A stretch of DNA of 64,000 bases from the NCBI RefSeq assembly GCF_017873135.1, contig NZ_JAGGJV010000001.1, forward strand, positions 62,001 to 126,000, read 5' to 3'. The position numbers were made by a program, and so were the translations under genes. The notes beneath the pieces were generated by a model. The model was given only the letters and a program-made list of their open reading frames with translations. It had not been told where the DNA came from and searched no databases. Of the stretch, positions 50,928 to 60,003 are shown in pieces (the first letter of the stretch is position 1; every line of letters starts with the position of its first letter). This DNA comes from Rhizobium herbae. Lineage in GTDB: Bacteria; Pseudomonadota; Alphaproteobacteria; Rhizobiales; Rhizobiaceae.

Positions 50928-51173
50928 CAGGTCACGGCTCCGGGAAAGGATAATGACGGCATTTAACGGATATGGGCGGGAATAGGCAATGCCGGATGAT
51001 CGTACCGACGGACTGTGGCAGCTGCGCCATGGCCGGTGAGATTTGCTCAATTTATGCTGAAGTCGAGCAAAAGAATATCCGGCTGCAAAGGCATCGGAAT
51101 TTCTGTTTCTTCAATTTTCGTTGTATAAAAGCGATATTCCCCAGAACCTGTAACAGGATCAGATTCCCACGTC

Positions 51174-52643
51174 ATGACCGACCAGCTGACCGTCTTTCCG
51201 GCCTTCTTCCGCGTTGCGCAGAAATGCGTGGCGGTTTTCGGCAATGGCGACGAGGCCTTTGCCAAGGTCAGGCTGCTCTTGAACACGCAGGCCCGGATCG
51301 TCGCCTATGCGGATGAGCCGGAAGACGATTTTGCGGCTTTCCTGTCTGCCAATGCCATCGAGACCGTCAAGGAGCCTTTTGACGCGCGCCAGGTCGATGG
51401 TGCAACGCTGGTATTCGCCGCGACGGGCGATGCGGCGCAGGATCGTCTGATTGTGGCTGCAGCGCGTGAGCAAAGAATTCCCGCCAATGCGGTCGATCAG
51501 CCTGAATTCTGCGATTTCCTGACGCCGGCGCTGGTCAATCGCGCGCCGGTCGCAGTCGCCATCGGCACCGAAGGCGCTGGCCCCGTACTCGCGCAGATGA
51601 TCCGCGCCCAGATCGATCAGCTCCTCTCTCCATCGCTTGGGGCGCTGGCGTCTCTGGCGCAGGCCTATCGCGATACCGCCGACCGGCTGTTGCCGCGTGG
51701 CGTATCCCGCCGTGTTTTCTGGCGCCGTTTCTTCTCCGGCCCCGTCGCCGATCAGGTCGCGCTTGGTAATGTTGCCGAAGCCCGGCGCGAGGCGTCGCGG
51801 CTGTTGCGCGCCGTCGATCGTGTCCCCGGCCATGTCTGGCTGGTTGGCGCCGGTCCGGGTGCCGAGGATCTTTTGACATTGCGCGCCCAGCGCGTGATGA
51901 TGGAAGCCGATGTGATCGTTTACGACGCGCTGGTGCCGCAGGCGATCGTCGATATGGGCCGCCGCGATGCCGAACGCCTGTCGGTCGGCAAGCGCAAGGG
52001 CTGCCATTCGAAATCGCAGGACGAGATCAACCAGCTTTTGGTGCGCCTTGGCCAGGACGGCAAGCGCGTGGTGCGCCTGAAGTCCGGCGATCCGCTGGTC
52101 TATGGCCGTGCCGGCGAAGAGATGGCCGCGCTGCGCGAGGCCGGTGTGACCTACGAGATCGTGCCGGGCATCACCTCCGCTTTTGCCGCTGCCGCCGATT
52201 TCGAACTGCCGCTGACGCTGCGCGGCGTTGCCTCGTCGCTGATCTTTACCACCGGCCACGACCTGACCGGCGACGTCCTGCCGGATTGGGCGCGTCTTGC
52301 CATTTCCGGCGCGACCATTGCCGTCTATATGGGCCGCACTGTAGCCGCCTCCGTGGCCGCCCGCCTGATGGAAGCCGGGTTGCCGGCCGAAACCACAGTT
52401 GCCGTGGTGGAAAATGCCAGCCGTGCCGAGCGCAAGCTTCTGCACGGCACGCTCAAGGATTTGCCGGATCTGCAATATCGCGACGAACTGGATGGTCCGG
52501 TGATGGTGATCATCGGCGACGCCGTTGCCGGCGCGAATTTCGAGCGCTCCGAACCGCTCGTCAAGGGCAGGACAATTGGCGCCGTGACCGTGGTGGAAGC
52601 CGCGGACGCGCTGCGCAAACAGACTGATGAAGTGAGGAACTGA
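51174..52643 (+). CDS. cysG: Sirohaem synthase (CysG)
   Basis: Trifunctional enzyme making sirohaem for sulfite reductase, 489 residues. N-terminal NAD-binding precorrin-2 dehydrogenase/ferrochelatase half (VFGNGDEAFAKVRLLL, LVFAATGD, DFLTPALVNRAPVAVAIGTEG), then the uroporphyrinogen-III C-methyltransferase half (VWLVGAGPGAEDLLTLRA, VVRLKSGDPLVYGR, VPGITSAFAAAA). First gene of cysG-DUF2849-cysI-DUF934. ATG at 51174 follows a 245-base promoter region. Confidence 0.95.
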   Translation: MTDQLTVFPAFFRVAQKCVAVFGNGDEAFAKVRLLLNTQARIVAYADEPEDDFAAFLSANAIETVKEPFDARQVDGATLVFAATGDAAQDRLIVAAAREQRIPANAVDQPEFCDFLTPALVNRAPVAVAIGTEGAGPVLAQMIRAQIDQLLSPSLGALASLAQAYRDTADRLLPRGVSRRVFWRRFFSGPVADQVALGNVAEARREASRLLRAVDRVPGHVWLVGAGPGAEDLLTLRAQRVMMEADVIVYDALVPQAIVDMGRRDAERLSVGKRKGCHSKSQDEINQLLVRLGQDGKRVVRLKSGDPLVYGRAGEEMAALREAGVTYEIVPGITSAFAAAADFELPLTLRGVASSLIFTTGHDLTGDVLPDWARLAISGATIAVYMGRTVAASVAARLMEAGLPAETTVAVVENASRAERKLLHGTLKDLPDLQYRDELDGPVMVIIGDAVAGANFERSEPLVKGRTIGAVTVVEAADALRKQTDEVRN

Positions 52644-52644
52644 C

Positions 52645-52959
52645 ATGGCCGACAAGGTATTGACCGCAAACCGCCTGTCCGACGGCATTTCCGTCTGGCT
52701 CGATGCTTCCGGCAATTGGGTGGAATCGTTGCAGGACGCGTTTGTCGCTCGCCACGCCGAAGCGGTAACCGCCCTTGAAGCAACCGGAAAAGCCGCCTTT
52801 GCGGATAATAAGGTGGTTGACGTCAATGTCATAGACATTGAAGAAGTGTCGGGCGTCCTGCGTCCGCTGCGTTTGCGCGAGCGTGTTCGCGCCGAGGGCC
52901 CGACGATCGATTATGCGCCGGGATACAAGGGCCTGACCGGCCCCGTGCAGGCCGCTTAA
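52645..52959 (+). CDS. DUF2849 family protein
   Basis: A 104-residue small protein found between cysG and cysI in alphaproteobacteria. Sequence such as VLTANRLSDGISVWLDASGNWV at the start and APGYKGLTGPVQAA at the end match that family. It begins 1 base after the cysG stop and ends 14 bases before cysI. No cofactor motif is visible; a helper of sulfite reductase is inferred only from context. Confidence 0.9.
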   Translation: MADKVLTANRLSDGISVWLDASGNWVESLQDAFVARHAEAVTALEATGKAAFADNKVVDVNVIDIEEVSGVLRPLRLRERVRAEGPTIDYAPGYKGLTGPVQAA

Positions 52960-52973
52960 GGAAAAGAAGACCG

Positions 52974-54647
52974 ATGTACCGTTACGACGAATTCGACCAT
53001 GCCTTCGTTGCCGACCGCGTCGCGCAGTTCCGCGACCAGGTAACCCGCCGCCTGTCGGGCGAGCTTGCCGAGGATGCCTTCAAGCCGCTCAGGCTGATGA
53101 ACGGCGTCTATCTGCAGCTTCACGCCTATATGCTGCGTGTTGCCATTCCCTATGGCACGCTGAACAGCAACCAGATGCGCATGCTCGCCCATATCGCCCG
53201 CAAATACGATCGCGGCTATGGCCATTTCACCACGCGGCAGAACATCCAGTACAACTGGCCGAAGCTGTCCGAAACGCCGGATATCCTGGCTGATCTTGCC
53301 TCCGTCGAGATGCATGCGATCCAGACGTCGGGCAACTGTATCCGCAACGTCACGGCCGATCATTTTGCCGGTGCCGCTGCCGATGAAGTCGCCGATCCGC
53401 GTCCTTACGCCGAAATCCTGCGCCAGTGGTCGTCCGTTCACCCGGAATTCTCCTTCCTGCCGCGCAAGTTCAAGATCGCCGTCACCGGTGCCGAGCGCGA
53501 CCGTGCGGCCATCCAGGTGCACGATATCGGCCTGCACCTGAAGAAGAACGACAAGGGCGAGATCGGCTTTGCCGTCTATGTCGGCGGCGGGCAGGGGCGC
53601 ACGCCAATGATCGCCAAGAAGATCCGCGACTTCCTGCCGGAAGAGGATCTCCTGTCCTACACCACCGCCATCATGCGCGTTTACAATCTTCATGGCCGCC
53701 GCGACAACAAGTACAAGGCGCGTATCAAGATCCTCGTGCACGAAACAGGCGCCGAGGAACTGGCGCGTCAGGTCGAGGTCGAGTTTGCCGAACTGAAGAA
53801 TACGGAGCTGAAGCTGCCGGAATCAGACATTCAGGCGATCACCACCTATTTCGCCCTGCCGCCGCTTGCCGAACGGCCGGAAGGCTGGGCCAATCTGGCC
53901 GGGTGGAAGAAGGCCGATCCGGATTTTGCCCGCTGGGTGCAGCAGAATGTGCAGCCGCACAAGCATCCCGACTACGGCATGGTGACGGTGTCGCTTAAGC
54001 CGATCGGCGGTATTCCGGGCGATGCCAGCGATAGCCAGATGGATGCGATCGCCGATCTCGCCGAAGAATATGCCTTCGACGAAATCCGCATCAGCCACGA
54101 GCAGAACATCATCCTGCCGCATGTGGCGCTGGCGGATCTGGAAGCGCTCTATCGCGGTCTCGTCTCGATCGGTCTGGCAACGGCTAATGCCGGCCTGATC
54201 ACGGATATCATTGCCTGTCCCGGCTTGGACTATTGCGCGCTCGCCAATGCACGCTCGATCCCGCTGGCGCAGGAAATCTCCACCCGTTTCGGCAATCCGG
54301 ACCGGCAGGCCGAGATCGGCGAGTTGAAGATCAAGATTTCCGGCTGCATCAATGCCTGCGGCCACCACCATGTCGGCCATATCGGCCTTCTGGGCGTGGA
54401 AAAGAAGGGCGCCGAACTCTACCAGATCACGCTTGGCGGATCGGGCGACGAGAACACCTCGATCGGCGAGATCATCGGCCGCGGCTTCGAGCCGGAGAAG
54501 GTCACCGACGCCATCGAGACGATCGTCAATACCTATCTGTCCCTGCGCAAGGATGCCTCCGAGATTTTCCTCGATGCTTATCGCCGCGTCGGACCACAGC
54601 CATTCAAGGATGCCCTTTACGGCAGCAATGCCCAGGCAGCGGCCTGA
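52974..54647 (+). CDS. cysI: Sulfite/nitrite reductase haemoprotein (CysI type)
   Basis: Sirohaem-[4Fe-4S] reductase, 557 residues. Two ferredoxin-like repeats; the cluster/sirohaem cysteines are in CPGLDYC (about 418-424) and SGCINACGHHH (about 457-465); CIRNVTADHFAG and TTRQNIQYNW line the active site. The neighbours (cysG, DUF2849, DUF934, fpr) favour sulfite as substrate rather than nitrite. No CysJ flavoprotein is present; ferredoxin reduced by Fpr is the likely donor (inference). Confidence 0.93.
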   Translation: MYRYDEFDHAFVADRVAQFRDQVTRRLSGELAEDAFKPLRLMNGVYLQLHAYMLRVAIPYGTLNSNQMRMLAHIARKYDRGYGHFTTRQNIQYNWPKLSETPDILADLASVEMHAIQTSGNCIRNVTADHFAGAAADEVADPRPYAEILRQWSSVHPEFSFLPRKFKIAVTGAERDRAAIQVHDIGLHLKKNDKGEIGFAVYVGGGQGRTPMIAKKIRDFLPEEDLLSYTTAIMRVYNLHGRRDNKYKARIKILVHETGAEELARQVEVEFAELKNTELKLPESDIQAITTYFALPPLAERPEGWANLAGWKKADPDFARWVQQNVQPHKHPDYGMVTVSLKPIGGIPGDASDSQMDAIADLAEEYAFDEIRISHEQNIILPHVALADLEALYRGLVSIGLATANAGLITDIIACPGLDYCALANARSIPLAQEISTRFGNPDRQAEIGELKIKISGCINACGHHHVGHIGLLGVEKKGAELYQITLGGSGDENTSIGEIIGRGFEPEKVTDAIETIVNTYLSLRKDASEIFLDAYRRVGPQPFKDALYGSNAQAAA

Positions 54648-54664
54648 AAGGCGAGGACAAAGAG

Positions 54665-55162
54665 ATGACGAAAATCTGGAAAGAAACCGGCTTCGTGACG
54701 GACGATCCCTGGGTCGTCGAAAACGAGGAAACCAAGGCCGGTTCGAATGAAAAGGCCATTCTCGGCCTCGATGCTTTCATCGAGAAGGCATCGTCCGGCG
54801 ACAGCGGGCTCGGCGTGCTGATCAATCCGGCCGACGACGTGACGCGGCTGCAGCCGTTTATCGAGCAGGTGTCGCTGGTTGCTGTGGCGTTCCCGGCCTT
54901 CAATGACGGTCGCGCGTTCAGCCATGCGTCGCTGCTCAGGGCCCGCCTCGGCTATGCCAAGGAAATCCGTGCCGTCGGCGACGTGCTGATCGACCAGGTG
55001 CCGCTGATGCTGCGTTGTGGCATCGACAGCTTCGCCGTCAGCAATGAAACGGCGCTTCGCCGGCTGTCAGAGGGGCGGCTGCCGGGTATCGACAATCACT
55101 ACCAGCCGACAGCCAGACCGTCGGCGGATGCGAAATCCTACAGCTGGCGGCGGGTCTCCTGA
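54665..55162 (+). CDS. DUF934 family protein
   Basis: A 165-residue member of DUF934 (COG3749), regularly next to cysI. LGVLINPADDVTRLQPF and FPAFNDGRAFSHASLLRARLG are its hallmark stretches; DVLIDQVPLMLRCGIDSFAV follows. No catalytic motif known. Start at 54665, with AAAGGCGAGGA upstream. Last gene of the cys operon. PAPS/APS reductase (cysH), often close by in relatives, is not in this window. Confidence 0.92.
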   Translation: MTKIWKETGFVTDDPWVVENEETKAGSNEKAILGLDAFIEKASSGDSGLGVLINPADDVTRLQPFIEQVSLVAVAFPAFNDGRAFSHASLLRARLGYAKEIRAVGDVLIDQVPLMLRCGIDSFAVSNETALRRLSEGRLPGIDNHYQPTARPSADAKSYSWRRVS

Positions 55163-55196
55163 TGGCCGCGACACACTGAAGCACGCATCAATCTGC

Positions 55197-55244
55197 AAAA
55201 GGCGCTATAATTGGAACGGAATTGCTTCCAAAGCTGCGCCTTTT
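55197..55244 (+). terminator. Nested hairpin at the end of the cys operon
   Basis: AAAAGGCGC (55197-55205) pairs with GCGCCTTTT (55236-55244), and inside TTGGAA (55211-55216) pairs with TTCCAA (55226-55231). Works as a terminator for the cys operon and lies just upstream of fpr, so the inner repeat may instead be an operator. Confidence 0.65.
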
Positions 55245-55300
55245 GGAATATCCGCTGATACCTGAAAGAATTAGTCATCATTACAGGACCTGACGCCGCG

Positions 55301-56113
55301 ATGAATGCTCCTGCCAAGATCGAAGAATTTGCCGTAACCGTACCCGCCGGCGTGTTCGCCGAAACGGTGACGAAGGTCACGCATTATACGGACCGGCTGT
55401 TCAGCTTCCGCATGACGCGCCCGACCGAGTTCCGCTTCCGCTCGGGGGAGTTTGCGATGATCGGCCTGATGGTCGACGGCAAGCCGATCTATCGCGCCTA
55501 TTCGATCGCAAGCCCGGCCTGGGACGACGAACTCGAATTCTTCTCGATCAAGGTGCCGGATGGCCCGTTGACCTCGCACCTGCAGGGCATCCAGCCCGGC
55601 GACCAGGTGCTGATGCGCAAGAAGCCGACCGGCACGCTGGTACTCGACGCGCTGACGCCCGGCAAGCGCCTCTACATGTTTTCGACCGGAACCGGTATCG
55701 CGCCGTTCGCGAGCCTGATCCGCGATCCGGAAACCTTCGAGAAATTCGAGGAAGTCATCCTCACTCACACGACCCGAGATGTCGCCGAACTGAAATATGG
55801 CTTCGACCTGATCGAGGAAATTCGCAACCACGAATTCCTGGCCGAACTCGTCGGCGACAAGCTGCGCCACTATGCGACGGTGACCCGCGAGGACTATCCC
55901 TTCAAGGGGCGCATCACCAACCTGATGCGCGACGGCAAGTTCTTCTCCGACCTCGGCCTGCCGGCCTTCGATCCGGCCATCGATCGCGGCATGATCTGCG
56001 GCTCGACGGAGATGCTGAAGGAAACCAAGGAAATTCTCGAAGCGGCCGGCCTGAATGAAGGCTCCAACAACAAGCCGGGCGAATTCGTCATCGAGCGTGC
56101 GTTCGTCGGGTGA
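55301..56113 (+). CDS. fpr: Ferredoxin-NADP reductase
   Basis: A 270-residue plant-type FAD reductase of the bacterial Fpr subclass: FAD motif YRAYSIASPAWDD (R-x-Y-S), GTLVLDAL, NADP motif STGTGIAPFASLIRDPE, and a C-terminal ERAFVG that stacks near the flavin. Couples NADPH with ferredoxin or flavodoxin; next to the cys operon it may feed electrons to CysI. Own promoter likely in the 138-base gap. Confidence 0.95.
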   Translation: MNAPAKIEEFAVTVPAGVFAETVTKVTHYTDRLFSFRMTRPTEFRFRSGEFAMIGLMVDGKPIYRAYSIASPAWDDELEFFSIKVPDGPLTSHLQGIQPGDQVLMRKKPTGTLVLDALTPGKRLYMFSTGTGIAPFASLIRDPETFEKFEEVILTHTTRDVAELKYGFDLIEEIRNHEFLAELVGDKLRHYATVTREDYPFKGRITNLMRDGKFFSDLGLPAFDPAIDRGMICGSTEMLKETKEILEAAGLNEGSNNKPGEFVIERAFVG

Positions 56114-56135
56114 AGCTTATATCGACCCAAATTGC

Positions 56136-56164
56136 AAAAGGCGGCCCGTGGGTCGCCTTTTTTG
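56136..56164 (+). terminator. Intrinsic terminator after fpr
   Basis: AAAAGGCG (56136-56143) pairs with CGCCTTTT (56154-56161), followed by T-run; also usable for the convergent GntR gene. Confidence 0.92.
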
Positions 56165-56192
56165 TTTCCGAAAACCCGAGGGGCAGGGCGGG

Positions 56193-56813
56193 TTATCGCT
56201 CACCCAGATAGTCCATCAGGTTCTCCATCGCTTTTCCAGCGGCTTTCGCATCGGCCTGATGGATGGCGCGGATGACCTTGACGTGCAGATCGACCGAGCG
56301 GTCCATGCGCTGCGTCGAGGCGGCGCTGAACCAGAGCCGGCGGGCATGGGTTTGCAACGGTGCGAGTGTCGATGTCAGGAAGGCATTGGGGCAGGCGGCC
56401 TCCATGATTTCGTCGAAGGCCTTGTCGGCGGCGAGAAAGCCTTCCATGTCGGCATTGATCGAGCAGGCCATCATCGTCTGGGCGCACTCGATCATCATTG
56501 CCCGAGCATCGGCATCGGCATGTTCGGCGACAAGCGCGGCGGCAAGCGGCTCCAGCTTGCGCCGCACCTGCATGACGTGAAGGTGGTCGTCCGGCTTGAT
56601 CAGCGTGATCTGCAGGCCGACGCGGGCGCGCACCGCGATCAGCCCCTGCCACGCCAGTTTCTGGATGGCTTCGCGCACAGGCGTGCGTCCATGCCCGGCG
56701 AGATCAATCAGCTGCTTTTCCGTAACGAGAGAGCCGGGTTTCAGCTTCAGCGTGACGATGAGGCTCTCCAGCGCCAAATAGGCCAGATGCGCCTGCGATG
56801 ATGATCCTGCCAT
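56193..56813 (-). CDS. GntR-family regulator (FCD domain)
   Basis: A 206-residue regulator. N-terminal winged helix (LKPGSLVTEKQLIDLAGHGRTPVREAIQKLAWQGLI), then an all-helical FCD effector domain (VMQVRRKLEPLAAALVAEHA, FLAADKAFDEIMEAAC, DLHVKVIRAIHQAD with metal-binding Asp/His pattern). Divergent from the DapA-family gene and most likely its repressor, through two palindromes in the 90-base gap. Effector probably the substrate of that enzyme. Confidence 0.93.
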   Translation of the reverse strand: MAGSSSQAHLAYLALESLIVTLKLKPGSLVTEKQLIDLAGHGRTPVREAIQKLAWQGLIAVRARVGLQITLIKPDDHLHVMQVRRKLEPLAAALVAEHADADARAMMIECAQTMMACSINADMEGFLAADKAFDEIMEAACPNAFLTSTLAPLQTHARRLWFSAASTQRMDRSVDLHVKVIRAIHQADAKAAGKAMENLMDYLGER

Positions 56814-56830
56814 GCATTTTTTCCTGCCTC

Positions 56831-56886
56831 TGATATATCACACATTGACACAGTCGAAAATGAATGGCAAGAACGCTGATATATCA
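56831..56886. promoter_or_regulatory. Twin operators TGATATATCA
   Basis: The perfect 10-base palindrome TGATATATCA occurs at 56831-56840 and again at 56877-56886, 46 bases apart centre to centre (about 4.4 turns), in the gap between the divergent GntR and DapA-family genes. The second copy is next to the ribosome site of the plus-strand gene. Confidence 0.8.
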
Positions 56887-56903
56887 CAACGAAGGAGGCT
56901 CCC

Positions 56904-57797
56904 ATGTGGCGCGGCGTATTTCCGGCAGTAACAACGAAATTCACGGTTGAAGGCGATCTCGACAAAGCCGAGATGGAGCGCTGCTACGCTCTCCAGTTCG
57001 AGGCCGGCGTTGACGGCATGATCGTCTGCGGCTCGCTCGGCGAGGCCATGGCGCTCGATCCGGAGGAGAAGATCGAGATCCTGAAGATCGCCAAGTCGGT
57101 CGCCGGCAACAAGCCGGTTTTGATGACGGTCTGCGAAAGCGCTACGCGTCGCGGTGAAGCTGCCGCGAAGGCCGCTGCCAAGGCCGGTGCCGATGGTTTC
57201 ATGGTTCTGCCGGGCGTGCCCTACAAGTCCGCACCGGCCGAAACGCTGGGCCATGTCCAGGCGATCGCCGCCGCCGGCGGGCTGCCGATCATGGTCTACA
57301 ACAACCCTGTGGCGTATGGCGTCGATGTGACCTTGTCGATGTTCGATGAACTGGCGAAGAACGACCTCGTCGTCGCCATGAAGGAATCGACCGACGACAT
57401 CCGCCGCGTCACCGATGTCCTGACGCATTTCGGCAACCGTTTCGATTGCTTCACCGGCGTCGACAATCTGGCGCTGGAAAGCCTGCTGATGGGCGCGGAT
57501 GGCTGGGTGGCCGGTCTCGTCGTTGCCTTTCCGAAGGAAACCGTGGCGATCTGGAAGCTGGTCCAGGCCGGCCGTCTCGACGAGGCCCGCGCCATCTACC
57601 GCTGGTTCCGTCCGCTGCTCGATCTCGACGTCTCGACCAACCTTGTCCAGAACATCAAGCTGGCGGAGGTCTTTGCGATCGACACCAACGACCGTGTTCG
57701 CGCGCCACGCCTGCCGCTGTCCGGCTCCGAGCGCCAGCGCGTGACCGCGATCATCGAGAAGGCTCTTGCTGCCCGGCCGGAATTGCCGAAGTTCTGA
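56904..57797 (+). CDS. Dihydrodipicolinate synthase (DapA)-family protein
   Basis: A 297-residue class I aldolase/deaminase. Schiff-base Lys in VVAMKESTDD (about 162), catalytic Tyr in MVYNNPVAYG, and CGSLGEAMAL in place of the pyruvate-binding GTTGE motif of true DapA. Related rhizobial enzymes act in hydroxyproline breakdown (pyrroline-4-hydroxy-2-carboxylate deaminase) or on sugar acids; which one cannot be said. GAAGGAGG precedes the ATG. Single-gene unit under the divergent GntR regulator; no racemase or dehydrogenase partner is near. Confidence 0.87.
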   Translation: MWRGVFPAVTTKFTVEGDLDKAEMERCYALQFEAGVDGMIVCGSLGEAMALDPEEKIEILKIAKSVAGNKPVLMTVCESATRRGEAAAKAAAKAGADGFMVLPGVPYKSAPAETLGHVQAIAAAGGLPIMVYNNPVAYGVDVTLSMFDELAKNDLVVAMKESTDDIRRVTDVLTHFGNRFDCFTGVDNLALESLLMGADGWVAGLVVAFPKETVAIWKLVQAGRLDEARAIYRWFRPLLDLDVSTNLVQNIKLAEVFAIDTNDRVRAPRLPLSGSERQRVTAIIEKALAARPELPKF

Positions 57798-57822
57798 GGA
57801 CGCGAATATCACAGTGATAGAC

Positions 57823-57851
57823 AAAGGCCGGCTTCCTCGGAGCCGGCCTTT
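57823..57851. terminator. Bidirectional intrinsic terminator
   Basis: AAAGGCCGGCT (57823-57833) pairs perfectly with AGCCGGCCTTT (57841-57851), loop TCCTCGG. Separates the DapA-family gene from the convergent protease gene. Confidence 0.92.
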
Positions 57852-57866
57852 CGGTTTCGTGAAGCC

Positions 57867-59615
57867 TCAAAGGACGAAGTAGCCTTTCTGCAGGCTCATG
57901 GCATCGTCGAGGTGGATGGCAAAATCGATTTCTTTGTCACCGTTCACATCGCCATAAATCGTCGTCTCCGACGATGCTTTTATGTACCGGAGTTCGCCAG
58001 CCGTGCCAGTGAAAGCGGCTGTACCAAGATAGATGAATGCCTGATTCCCGGAGAGGCTTGTATTGGCGTCGATACCGGAAATGTCGATCCTGTCACCCCG
58101 CGAGCCAGAAAAGTCGAAAATAGTGTCTCTGCCCGCCGACGCCATGGTGGAGTCCTCCAAGGTCCTGAACAGGAAGGTGTCAGCGTCGCTGCCGCCAGTC
58201 AGCCGGTCTGCGCCTGCGCCGCCATAAAGTTTGTCGGCCCCGGCCAAACCGCTCAGGATGTCGTTGCCTGCGTCGCCTGTCAGTCGGTTTGCGCCCGTAT
58301 CGCCGTAGAGCTTGTCGGCGTAGAGGGAGCCATTCAGGTTCTCGATCGACGAAAACGTGTCGCCCGCCGCTTCGTTGGTGTTGAAGGTGGCATTGCCAAG
58401 GTGGGCGAATACCCCTTTGTTCGCGCCGCCATAGGACGCCGCGTCGATTCCGCTTCCGCCGTAAAGCGCGTCGGCGCCAAGTCCCCCGAAGAGCACATCG
58501 TTTCCGGCATCTCCCTTCAACGTATCGTTGCCGCCATAGCCGCGCAGATAATTCGTGACCTGATTGCCGGTGATCTGGTCATTGCCCGATCCACCCCTGA
58601 CGTTTTCGATCAGCGAGCGGGTGTCGTCGTTGTAAAGCAACGCATTGAAAATATTGCCCCTGGCATAACCGTCGTTGGGACCACCGCCCAGATAGGCCAA
58701 TTGGTCCTCGTCGAAGACCGAGGCCTTGCCGGGACGCAGATCAACCTTGACGCCTGTACGATAGGCGGTGAGGTTGAAGGTGTCTTTGCCGTCGCCGTCC
58801 CAGAGCGTGGCGAAGATGCGGTTGCCACCCGGCGTGATGGCGACGACGCCATCGACGAACGTTTTTCCGCTTTCCGGAGTCCAGCTGTAGACCGTGTTGC
58901 CGCTATTGGTCGTGAAGTCGGCGCCATACATTTCCTGAAGCGCCGCGATGTCGGCCATCATGAAAGTCTGCGGCGCCCCGAATTCTTCGAAATAGACGGC
59001 TTTGATATCCGAGCCGATATAGCTGCGGTACGTCATGATCGAATATTCGAGTGAATCGTAGGCAGCTGGCAATGCGCCGAAGCCGTCGGTTTCGTGCCCG
59101 TGCTTGAGGCCGAGCGCATGCCCGATTTCATGGGTCATCGTGAACCAGGCATAGTTTCCGGCTACCGGGTTTCTGTAGTTGTACTCAGTACCGAACCAGA
59201 CGTCTCCGGCTTCTGAATAGCCTCCTGGCATATAGGCGTAAGCGGTATCTGGAACATTCGACTGGGCAAAGCGAAGCGTAGAGGTGCTGGCGCTGCCGCT
59301 TTTAAAGCCTAAATTCGTGAAGCCTTCGACGGAAAAGCTGTCATTGGCGGAGTTGCCATAGGATTTTTCCATGACAAAGAGCGCGGTTTTTTGCTGTGCG
59401 AGCGAGACGGCGCCAAATCCGTTGCCCTTTTCCTCGCTGTAGCTGTAGCTGCTACCGGTGGTCGGGAAAGCGTAGGTTACGGTCGTTGCCCAGGCACCTT
59501 CAGTCAGAACGCCATCGATAATGCTGTTGCCAGTTTCGTAAACTGTTTTTCCGGTTTTATTGATACCTGTCACTGAATATCCTTTGGCGCCTTTGTCTGT
59601 AATATGTTTGCTCAC
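57867..59615 (-). CDS. Serralysin-like RTX metalloprotease
   Basis: A 582-residue secreted zinc protease (M10B family). The catalytic site is TMTHEIGHALGLKHGH (HExxHxxGxxH), followed by the Met-turn in SIMTYRS. The second half holds several RTX nonapeptide blocks (GGSGNDQI, GYGGNDTLKGDAGNDVL, GDAGNDIL, GGAGADRL) that bind calcium, and a hydrophobic C-terminal end (DAMSLQKGYFVL) like type I secretion signals. No N-terminal signal peptide, as expected. No type I transporter genes and no inhibitor gene are in the window. AT-richer 5' region. Confidence 0.93.
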   Translation of the reverse strand: MSKHITDKGAKGYSVTGINKTGKTVYETGNSIIDGVLTEGAWATTVTYAFPTTGSSYSYSEEKGNGFGAVSLAQQKTALFVMEKSYGNSANDSFSVEGFTNLGFKSGSASTSTLRFAQSNVPDTAYAYMPGGYSEAGDVWFGTEYNYRNPVAGNYAWFTMTHEIGHALGLKHGHETDGFGALPAAYDSLEYSIMTYRSYIGSDIKAVYFEEFGAPQTFMMADIAALQEMYGADFTTNSGNTVYSWTPESGKTFVDGVVAITPGGNRIFATLWDGDGKDTFNLTAYRTGVKVDLRPGKASVFDEDQLAYLGGGPNDGYARGNIFNALLYNDDTRSLIENVRGGSGNDQITGNQVTNYLRGYGGNDTLKGDAGNDVLFGGLGADALYGGSGIDAASYGGANKGVFAHLGNATFNTNEAAGDTFSSIENLNGSLYADKLYGDTGANRLTGDAGNDILSGLAGADKLYGGAGADRLTGGSDADTFLFRTLEDSTMASAGRDTIFDFSGSRGDRIDISGIDANTSLSGNQAFIYLGTAAFTGTAGELRYIKASSETTIYGDVNGDKEIDFAIHLDDAMSLQKGYFVL

Positions 59616-59718
59616 ACGACGATATAAACGTCCTCATCGTGCTAACCCTGCGTTAGAAATGATTCTTGGGGTAGTGGATACAAGGACAGACAACCATATC
59701 GGTAAAGATGAAGTTATC

Positions 59719-60003
59719 ATGCTGATGAATACGGCATTCGGGCGACAAATATTCTTCAGTTTCGCGGTCATCGCCGCGATGGCTCCCGCTTCGCTACCGA
59801 AGGTGTTTGCAAGTTCGACACATTCGGCCGAAGGCAAGGCAATGCTTCCTCCACCGGACATAGAGGCTGCTGTGCAGTCGGAATATGATGGCGTCATCCA
59901 GAAAGGCACGCGCGAGGCCTACGAACGCTTCATTCGCCGCCATCCGGAACATCCGCTTGCCGAAAAGGCGCGCGAGGCGCTTGTGAAGGGTAATCTTAGA
60001 TAA
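59719..60003 (+). CDS. Small exported protein
   Basis: A 94-residue protein with a probable signal peptide (IFFSFAVIAAMAPASLPKVFA). The mature part is one helical pattern (YDGVIQKGTREAYERFIRRHPEHPLAEKAREAL) of the kind seen in TPR/SEL1-like or caspase-adjacent repeats. The start is unsure: ATG at 59719 or 59725; the frame opens upstream to 59560, where it would overlap the protease promoter. Divergent from the protease gene. Function unknown. Confidence 0.6.
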   Translation: MLMNTAFGRQIFFSFAVIAAMAPASLPKVFASSTHSAEGKAMLPPPDIEAAVQSEYDGVIQKGTREAYERFIRRHPEHPLAEKAREALVKGNLR

